Origin: Muribaculaceae bacterium
GTDB lineage: Bacteria; Bacteroidota; Bacteroidia; Bacteroidales; Muribaculaceae
DNA: 36,106 bases
Reading direction: 5' to 3'
Assembly (NCBI GenBank): GCA_022510505.1
Contig: JAFLTL010000022.1
Span: 1-36,106, forward strand
How positions within the stretch are numbered: the first letter of the stretch is position 1; the number at the start of each line of letters is the position of its first letter. Made by a program: the position numbers and the translations under genes. Under the pieces are notes generated by a model. That model ran no database searches, was not told the origin of the DNA, and saw only the letters and a list, made by a program, of their open reading frames with translations. This document shows positions 8,662-14,687 of the stretch, piece after piece.

Positions 8662-10226
8662 TTTAGACTGAACGCGCCCTTATAAACAGCTGTCAAAGCA
8701 ATTCCGAAATTATTACCCAACATATCGCCATGATCGGCTGCAATTTTACCATTCAGACTCAACCCCCTCACTGACCTGAAACGATAGCCCACCTCAATCA
8801 TCCACGAAGTATCGTCAACAGGATGAAGTCGTGGCTGGCGACCTGAACCGTAAGCTTTGCGATGGCTTATGGCAATCTTCCATGTCGAAATTCCATTAAA
8901 TTGCCCATTAGCCGAAAGCTGGAATCCGTGCAATCGGTTATCGACATATTGGGGAAAGCCGTCAAGATTATATATGGGGGACTTCAGAAACGGGGTTCCA
9001 ATCCCATGTCCATAGTTCTGATAGCTGTTGTATTCGTTATTGTTATAGTATTCATCACCTCCATGAATGTCGGAAGGAATAGTTGTACCGGGATAATCAT
9101 CGGGGGAGAAATGGAATGCCCCCGACTGGTTCATAGTCGTCAGATATTCGAACAATACCCCCTTGAAGAATCGTGAGATTCTCCCGAAATCAAACTCCAC
9201 TCCCCAAAGACCGTCCCAAGCGTTTCCCCAACCAAGTGATGAACCTTTCTCCCAAGGTTTTTCCAGATAGAGTTTCACAACCGTTTGCGCCCAAGGCAAA
9301 CGATAACGCAGAAGAATATCCCATGAACCCAGATTGTTTCCGTCATAATACTCCCCTTTCCCCGATTTTTCGGCCCCTATCGGGAACAGCCATTTTAGAA
9401 ATTTATTGAAGGAAAGCGACTCATGAATTCGGTCGGTCTCTCGTCCCTGATAGAACCACCGGGTCGTTCCTCCCAATTCTCCAGCCGCCTGCAGGCCGAA
9501 AGTTGCCGAGAATCTCTCTGACGGACGGGTTCGAAAATATAGCCTGCGGTAGGTAAACCAGGCATCGGTATTAATGTGATTACTCCCATAACTATAGAAT
9601 TTCTCCAGCCAATGGTTATCGGTAAATTTCCCTATTCCTATTTCACCTTGCACCTGAAGCAATCCCTTAGTCAAAGGAATATTCCGAAAATCTACCAGTC
9701 CGAGTCTCAACTGAGGAATTTCGCGGGCATTTCCACTCTCTACCAAATCGCCGGTTGTCAAGGAATTATTCAAAAGAACGCTCTCATGATTCTTCATTCC
9801 CAACATTACGTAGAGCGACCTATAGCGGATTATCCCATAGAGCTGTTGAATATTGACGGGAGCTGCCCGCATGTCGTTCAATGTCGTTTCACCGGTCTCG
9901 ACCCATTTCAAATAGGAAACCTTAGAGGATATGCCACCATGAAGTTCTACTCCCGCACCCCATGAGAAGCGCTTGTCGAATTCAATTGGCTTTTCAACTG
10001 CAGCATCAAGATAAAAACCTTTAGAAGCGAATACCTTGCCATGTTGAAGTGCCGAAACGTAATAGGGTGCAAATTCACCGTCGCCCACATTGGCCATGGA
10101 AGAAACTTCCCAAAGGATTTCAGAATCTTCATCGGCCTTGGCTTGAAGACTCTGTAAAAAAAATAAAGGGAGCAGAACGAAAATTCGACAGCACCCCTTA
10201 AACATCGGTATAATTTGAATAGACAT
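8658..10226 (-). CDS. Outer-membrane beta-barrel, capsule-assembly Wzi family
   Basis: A 522-residue exported barrel resembling the Bacteroidota Caps_assemb_Wzi family; E. coli Wzi anchors capsule at the surface. After the signal peptide (MSIQIIPMFKGCCRIFVLLP and following, to about residue 31) come alternating amphipathic strands. The stretch around YYNNNEYNSYQNYGHGIGTP, followed by FLKSPIYN and the basic ISHRKAYGSGRQPRLHPVDD loop, is typical of the family. The frame is open upstream to 10325, but that part overlaps glsB; the ATG at 10226, one base after the glsB stop, is the natural start (10205 is an alternative). No capsule genes are nearby, so the role may be in surface glycan or lipid organisation rather than capsule proper. 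Confidence 0.8.
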   Translation of the reverse strand: MSIQIIPMFKGCCRIFVLLPLFFLQSLQAKADEDSEILWEVSSMANVGDGEFAPYYVSALQHGKVFASKGFYLDAAVEKPIEFDKRFSWGAGVELHGGISSKVSYLKWVETGETTLNDMRAAPVNIQQLYGIIRYRSLYVMLGMKNHESVLLNNSLTTGDLVESGNAREIPQLRLGLVDFRNIPLTKGLLQVQGEIGIGKFTDNHWLEKFYSYGSNHINTDAWFTYRRLYFRTRPSERFSATFGLQAAGELGGTTRWFYQGRETDRIHESLSFNKFLKWLFPIGAEKSGKGEYYDGNNLGSWDILLRYRLPWAQTVVKLYLEKPWEKGSSLGWGNAWDGLWGVEFDFGRISRFFKGVLFEYLTTMNQSGAFHFSPDDYPGTTIPSDIHGGDEYYNNNEYNSYQNYGHGIGTPFLKSPIYNLDGFPQYVDNRLHGFQLSANGQFNGISTWKIAISHRKAYGSGRQPRLHPVDDTSWMIEVGYRFRSVRGLSLNGKIAADHGDMLGNNFGIALTAVYKGAFSLK

Positions 10227-10227
10227 C

Positions 10228-11166
10228 CTATTTAGAACCCTTGTAGGAGCCAATGTGACGTTGTTTCTTTTCCTCGAAAATATCCTCGATGGCAAAAAAT
10301 ATGCCCGTCTCCTCAACATCGCCAAATTCCTTGTTAATCGCTGTTCCGAAAATTTTCATTGTGGGCGACAAACTCATATAAGAATTTACCAACGGCGGAA
10401 TGTTGATGCCATGTTCCCTGATTCGGGTGTTCAATATGCGATAATCTTCCTTAAAATTCTTTCCGACAAATATCTTAGCCATTTCTTCTTCATCGGTCCC
10501 TGTCTCCAATGGCTCTATTGGACGAACCAATTCATCGGGATCGGGGAAATGCTTGTTGAGAAAGTAGAGCAGCATGTTTCGGCAATGGACTATATAATTA
10601 GGATACATAGTCACCTTCCCAAGAAGATACTTAATGTCCCTGTCCTCGACCGTCAAGGCGCCCAAACCATCCCATAGGTTATCCAGCACATAGATTGCCT
10701 TGCTTCCGAATCGCGATGACTGATAACCGATTCTGACAAACGACCGACCCAATTCCATTACATTGGGCAGATATTCTTCAAGAAACTTAGGGGAAAACCG
10801 GAACATGTGGGACATCGCAATGTTGGGAACTCCATCGGCATCACGACTCATTTCCTTCCCGGTTATAACACGATAACCCCCTAAAATCAGCTGCGAATCG
10901 GGATCCCAAACAATCAGCTGCTTGCAAGGGCGGTCCATCAAATCAAACTCGTCGATGTCGCATGATTTGCCTGTTCCACCCCCTCCCTGACGGAAAGCAA
11001 TTTCCCGGAGTCGTCCGACCTCACGCATTATGGCCGGAGCGGTGTGGGCATCCACGACATAAATCTCGTTGCCACCCTTGTTGGTGTGACGCAGGAAACG
11101 GTCGGGTGTCAACTCGGCCACTATCTCCTCAGTATCTACCGGATCTATAATAGGTTCCTGAATCAT
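10228..11166 (-). CDS. glsB: Glycine/amino-acid N-acyltransferase GlsB-like (hemolysin/GNAT-type)
   Basis: A 312-residue acyltransferase of the GNAT-like 'hemolysin' family to which OlsB and Bacteroides GlsB belong. GlsB makes monoacylated glycine, the first step of glycine (and flavolipin-type) lipid synthesis. Family marks are the REIAFRQGGGGTGK region (54-67) with the following DIDEFD, the LGGYRV strand (95-100), and MELGRSFVR (137-145), the typical 'ELGR' motif. It follows glsA directly (TGA then ATG), the usual pairing in Bacteroides. There is no signal peptide, so it acts on the cytoplasmic face. The exact amino acid head group cannot be read from sequence; glycine or serine-glycine lipids are expected from the Bacteroides precedent. 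Confidence 0.82.
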   Translation of the reverse strand: MIQEPIIDPVDTEEIVAELTPDRFLRHTNKGGNEIYVVDAHTAPAIMREVGRLREIAFRQGGGGTGKSCDIDEFDLMDRPCKQLIVWDPDSQLILGGYRVITGKEMSRDADGVPNIAMSHMFRFSPKFLEEYLPNVMELGRSFVRIGYQSSRFGSKAIYVLDNLWDGLGALTVEDRDIKYLLGKVTMYPNYIVHCRNMLLYFLNKHFPDPDELVRPIEPLETGTDEEEMAKIFVGKNFKEDYRILNTRIREHGINIPPLVNSYMSLSPTMKIFGTAINKEFGDVEETGIFFAIEDIFEEKKQRHIGSYKGSK

Positions 11167-12012
11167 TCAATCGTTTTTCAACCTATAGACATATTCTCTC
11201 AGCTTTGCGCCGGTGGATTCGGCTTTTTTTCCTCCTTCCAATTCCTTATAGGAAATTCGTTTTCCTATAGTAATCCTGAAGACTGAATTTCGGTTCTTGA
11301 AAACCTCACCGGGGAGCAAAACCATTTCCAGATTGAAAGGAACATGCAACGCCTTTCTTATTTTCGCAAAGTTATAAAAAAATCTTGAGTTTCTTCCCGA
11401 GAAATGGACAGGGATTATGTCTCTTTTATAGGAAATAGCCTTATTCACGAACATTTTGTTCCATTTCAGGTCCTGTATCTTTCCTTTTATTAGTCGTGAG
11501 CACAAACCCGCAGGGAAAATAGCAACAGGCAAGTCTCCCTCAAACACCTCATCCAACTTTCGAGCCGTTTCCTTTGACTGGACCTTCTTTATGGTATTGA
11601 CCGGAAGGAAAACCCCTCGTAAAGGAGGAATATTCATAAGAAGATCATTTACAATGAATCGCAGCTCTCCCGAAGGGGAACGGGAACACAGGAAATCGAT
11701 CAACGCCATACCGTCAAGGCCACCCAACGGATGATTGGAACAGAAGATGACACGCCAAGAGTCTATGTCGGCATCATCAGGCAGATTTTCCAATCCGTCA
11801 ATCTCGAGTTTTATATTCAAATAATCCAAGACTCCGTGACAAAATTCAGATCCCTGAAGGTCGCGGTTTGCCATAAGGAGAGAATTCATCTCCTTTTGCC
11901 TGATGAGCTTCTCTAACCAGGAAACGACAAATCGTGGCATGAACCGGTGAAGGTTCGGGGCTCGACTCCTTAGAACCTCATTCAAATCTATTTGTAAAAC
12001 CTTTTCCTCCAT
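11167..12012 (-). CDS. glsA: O-acyltransferase GlsA-like (PlsC/LPLAT superfamily)
   Basis: A 281-residue lysophospholipid-acyltransferase-like enzyme. In Bacteroides, GlsA adds the second acyl chain to the N-acyl amino acid made by GlsB. The catalytic motif is SNHPLGGLDG (92-101), with His94 and Asp100: five residues lie between them, unlike the four of classical PlsC, as in the HPxGGxDG branch of the superfamily. A substrate-binding block FLPVNT (135-140) and a block-III-like IFPAGLCSR follow. The enzyme is soluble or peripheral with no clear membrane helix. It is the first gene of the unit; the ATG at 12012 has no SD, and a -7 box lies only 15 nt upstream. Confidence 0.82.
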   Translation of the reverse strand: MEEKVLQIDLNEVLRSRAPNLHRFMPRFVVSWLEKLIRQKEMNSLLMANRDLQGSEFCHGVLDYLNIKLEIDGLENLPDDADIDSWRVIFCSNHPLGGLDGMALIDFLCSRSPSGELRFIVNDLLMNIPPLRGVFLPVNTIKKVQSKETARKLDEVFEGDLPVAIFPAGLCSRLIKGKIQDLKWNKMFVNKAISYKRDIIPVHFSGRNSRFFYNFAKIRKALHVPFNLEMVLLPGEVFKNRNSVFRITIGKRISYKELEGGKKAESTGAKLREYVYRLKND

Positions 12013-12027
12013 GGAACTTTATCATTA

Positions 12028-12035
12028 CAAAATTA
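12028..12035 (-). promoter_or_regulatory. Candidate -7 box for glsA operon
   Basis: The minus strand reads TAATTTTG (TAnnTTTG), 15 nt before the glsA ATG, predicting a leader of about 8-10 nt. No good -33 element is visible. Confidence 0.45.
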
Positions 12036-12094
12036 ATTAAAAATACTCTATTTAACATCTTGGACCCTTAACTTAGCATGTCAATCTACTTTTA

Positions 12095-12102
12095 TATCTT
12101 TG
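12095..12102 (+). promoter_or_regulatory. -7 box of rsmD, immediately before the start codon
   Basis: TATCTTTG is followed by only CAAC and then the ATG at 12107. The start point of such promoters falls a few bases after the box, so the transcript should start at or within a few bases of the ATG. The -33 element is poor. Confidence 0.55.
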
Positions 12103-12106
12103 CAAC

Positions 12107-12643
12107 ATGAGAATAATAGCAGGAATATACGGACGTCGTCGATTCGATGTTCCAAAAAACATAACGGCCCGACCCACTACCGATTTCGCTCGGGAAAATC
12201 TATTTAATGTGCTTTCCAATCTGGTTGACTTCGAAGAAGGGCCAACAGCTTTGGATTTGTTTGCAGGGACCGGCGCAATTTCATGGGAGTTCGTATCACG
12301 CGGCTGCAGTTCGGTCATCGCAGTTGAGAAGGCTCCTGTGCAAGGATCATTCATTCAGTCGGTCAAGGAAAAACTGGGCGACAAATCGTTAACACTCTTT
12401 CGAACCGATGTTTTCAAATATCTAAAAACGGTCAGAAAACCATTCGACATAATTTTTGCCGACCCGCCCTATGATCTTCCGGAATTCGAGCAGGTTCCTT
12501 TGGCGGTGATGGAATCGGGAGCGGTCAAACCGGGGACACTCTTTATTCTCGAACACTCATCAAAAAGAGATTTTTCCCGGTTACCCGGATTTTTTGAAAA
12601 ACGAACCTACGGCAGCGTGAATTTCTCCCTTTTCAGACTATAA
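12107..12643 (+). CDS. rsmD: 16S rRNA (guanine966-N2)-methyltransferase RsmD
   Basis: A 178-residue Rossmann-fold methyltransferase that modifies G966 (E. coli numbering) of 16S rRNA during 30S assembly. The N-terminus (MRIIAGIYGRRRFDVP) and the RPTTDFARENLFNVL motif are family-typical and fix the start at 12107. SAM-binding motif I is ALDLFAGTGAISWE (about 49-62), and the catalytic DPPYDLP motif is at about 121-127. Length matches the family. It stands alone on the plus strand, diverging from glsA and converging on the lipoprotein gene, with a shared terminator behind it. Confidence 0.95.
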   Translation: MRIIAGIYGRRRFDVPKNITARPTTDFARENLFNVLSNLVDFEEGPTALDLFAGTGAISWEFVSRGCSSVIAVEKAPVQGSFIQSVKEKLGDKSLTLFRTDVFKYLKTVRKPFDIIFADPPYDLPEFEQVPLAVMESGAVKPGTLFILEHSSKRDFSRLPGFFEKRTYGSVNFSLFRL

Positions 12644-12678
12644 AAAAATGAGCGACGTAAAAAACGTCGCTCATTTTT
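12644..12678. terminator. Bidirectional terminator between rsmD and the duplicated-domain lipoprotein gene
   Basis: AAAAATGAGCGACGT, loop AAAAA, ACGTCGCTCATTTTT: an 11-bp GC-containing core extended by A/T pairs to about 15 bp. T tracts occur in both directions, so it can stop both convergent transcripts. Confidence 0.92.
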
Positions 12679-12697
12679 ACTATTAATAGGTTTCAGT

Positions 12698-14665
12698 TTA
12701 TTCCGACAACTGATAGAGGAACGGCATAACATCGTTGGCACCGCCCGACTCATATCCGGCGAAGTTGTTATAGCCTGCAGAATAATACATATTCTTTCCA
12801 ACACCGACATTGGTGATTGTCCATGTGTTGTCGTCGTTCTTCGTGGCCTTGAACAAATAGCCGGTACCAACTGAACCGTCGGATTCAATATAAGGAGCGT
12901 CGGCTCTCACATTGAAACTATTGTAGGTTCCCTGGAGGTAGAGATAACGACCGTTGGAATCGAGAATCAGGAACTGACCTTCGGGGACCTTACCGGTGGT
13001 GCCGTTATAGGTGTAGGTTGTTGCGAAAGTGAACGCATTTGCATCGTTCGACATAACAATCTGTGTACCTGAAACCGACACTGAGGTTGCCTGAAGGTAT
13101 CCATAGGAGCTTCCTGTTGGAACAGGAGTAGCGCAAACTGAACCGCCTACCAATATGTAGGACTTGTCGAGTTCAATCTGGTCCATAGTGAACAGGTCGT
13201 AAACTGCTTTACCAATGTATTTCTGGAATGCCCAGTCGTTTACGTTCCAATTCTGGCTGTTGCGGACATAACGTCCGGTAACAGTTTCCAAACCGTTATT
13301 ATTCAGAGTCCATGTCGAACCGTCGAATACGAAGAGGCCAACACTTGAACTATTCGTCTTGACGTTATAGACAACAAACTCCTGATCACCATCCTGTGCA
13401 TAAGGCTTAGCGTTCTTCAAATACAAAGGAATATAAATGTCGGCATCGCTAAGGTTATTGTTGGTGAAGCCCATTGCAGTGTAATCGGCGGGGTTCAGAA
13501 CCGTCACACCTTCGGCAACACTCCATGCAGAGCCGTTGAAGTAGTAGACCGAATTCTGTGTAACAGTGACCGGAGTATTGATAACAGTGCGTGATGCAGC
13601 GCTTCTGGAAGCCGCAGCATCCAGGAAGTAGACATGAGCGCTGTTACCGCTCTGGTAATTATATTCACCGAAGTTACCGTAGCTCGTATATTGCATCCAT
13701 TTGCCGGCGCCTACACAATTGAGAGTATTTCCATTTTCTCCATCCTCAACCACGAAAGTGAAGGTGTCGTCACCAGCTACACCTGCAGCTGCCCAATAGA
13801 AATTGTTATAGCGGTCGGAACCATAGAGGAAAGTTCCGTTTGCATCGGAAAGGAAATATCCGCCCATTGTTTCCGTGAGGGTCCAGATAGCGTCATCGCT
13901 ATATCCTGTTGGGATACCGTCCACAACCGAAATATGTTCGCCATTAAGATAACTGTAGGCCGAGGCTGTGGAAATCGGAAGAGCACAAACATAACCTCCA
14001 GCTTCTGAGAAAGTATCCTCGGCATAAATCACTATTGAATAGGTAGCTGCCTCTTTCTCACCGAAAATAGGATTTTCCTGAGCGACGGCATAGGTTACTA
14101 CTGCATAGTCACCTTCGACTGCATCGGGATATTGACCGGCCAGGATACCGGGAAGTTTGTTGCCCGCATTCAGCATGGGTGCAAAAGCATCGATGTAATC
14201 GTCGTCGCTACCCCATGCGTTCTGATAATCGTCGGTTGATACCGTATAGGTGTAAGCTGCGCTTAAACTGCCTAGTTCGGCGGGTGTTGCCGAAACCTCA
14301 TTATAGCTGACATCCAGCACCGATTTAACAGCTGCATAGTAGTAGGGAGAATTTCCATTAGCAAGGAAAGTTCTCACAGCTACAGTTGCAGGATAGGAAC
14401 TTGTATTGTCAAAATAATGGTTTGTCTTGATAGCAGTCGCAGCAGTTGAATCGGCACGGTTACTTGCCGTTGCCAGCAAAAGACTCGAAATTGTCTCGTA
14501 GTCCTCGGTTGTCAGTGAAAACTCAGCTGTGACCGACTGACTTGTATAGTCCACGCCACCTTCGAAACCGTCGAGATAACGGTCGTTCCAAGAATTAGTG
14601 TCGCAACTTGCCAGCCCCAATGTGATTGCTCCGGCGAGGAGCATATTGATATATTTCATATTCAT
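12698..14665 (-). CDS. Large lipoprotein with internally duplicated domains, partner of the adjacent TonB-dependent receptor
   Basis: A 655-residue lipoprotein with no function I can name. The signal peptide ends in LASC (Cys21). The mature protein has two diverged copies of a module of about 130-150 residues, at about 223-350 and 503-653. Each has a Y-V/L-G-G/C-A-x-P opening, a centre like FLxxDxNGxxLY (271-281; 565-577) and an end like GxGKxMxY..YxNF..Y..G (319-340; 621-642). Shorter repeats FNGSAWSV (376-383) and FDGSTWTL (447-454), and a DY..G-containing segment (147-194; 394-435), also recur. The composition (Tyr, Asn, Ser, Thr) suits surface beta modules that bind ligand. It starts 22 nt after the receptor gene, so it may serve as a SusD-like accessory, although it is not a SusD homologue by eye. 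After Cys21 there is no acidic export signal (DTNSWND). Confidence 0.7.
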   Translation of the reverse strand: MNMKYINMLLAGAITLGLASCDTNSWNDRYLDGFEGGVDYTSQSVTAEFSLTTEDYETISSLLLATASNRADSTAATAIKTNHYFDNTSSYPATVAVRTFLANGNSPYYYAAVKSVLDVSYNEVSATPAELGSLSAAYTYTVSTDDYQNAWGSDDDYIDAFAPMLNAGNKLPGILAGQYPDAVEGDYAVVTYAVAQENPIFGEKEAATYSIVIYAEDTFSEAGGYVCALPISTASAYSYLNGEHISVVDGIPTGYSDDAIWTLTETMGGYFLSDANGTFLYGSDRYNNFYWAAAGVAGDDTFTFVVEDGENGNTLNCVGAGKWMQYTSYGNFGEYNYQSGNSAHVYFLDAAASRSAASRTVINTPVTVTQNSVYYFNGSAWSVAEGVTVLNPADYTAMGFTNNNLSDADIYIPLYLKNAKPYAQDGDQEFVVYNVKTNSSSVGLFVFDGSTWTLNNNGLETVTGRYVRNSQNWNVNDWAFQKYIGKAVYDLFTMDQIELDKSYILVGGSVCATPVPTGSSYGYLQATSVSVSGTQIVMSNDANAFTFATTYTYNGTTGKVPEGQFLILDSNGRYLYLQGTYNSFNVRADAPYIESDGSVGTGYLFKATKNDDNTWTITNVGVGKNMYYSAGYNNFAGYESGGANDVMPFLYQLSE

Positions 14666-14687
14666 TGTCTAAGAGTGGTCGGCTAAA

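Noticed and set aside
10227-10325. N-terminal extension of the Wzi-like frame by 33 residues
   Set aside because: It overlaps the end of glsB and puts the signal peptide inside the protein; the ATG at 10226 fits better.
10963-10986. GGGGTGKS in the GlsB-like protein (residues 61-68) fits the Walker A pattern
   Set aside because: A similar glycine-rich stretch is, as I recall, common in this GNAT-like family; no other P-loop features follow, so it is not read as a nucleotide-binding site.
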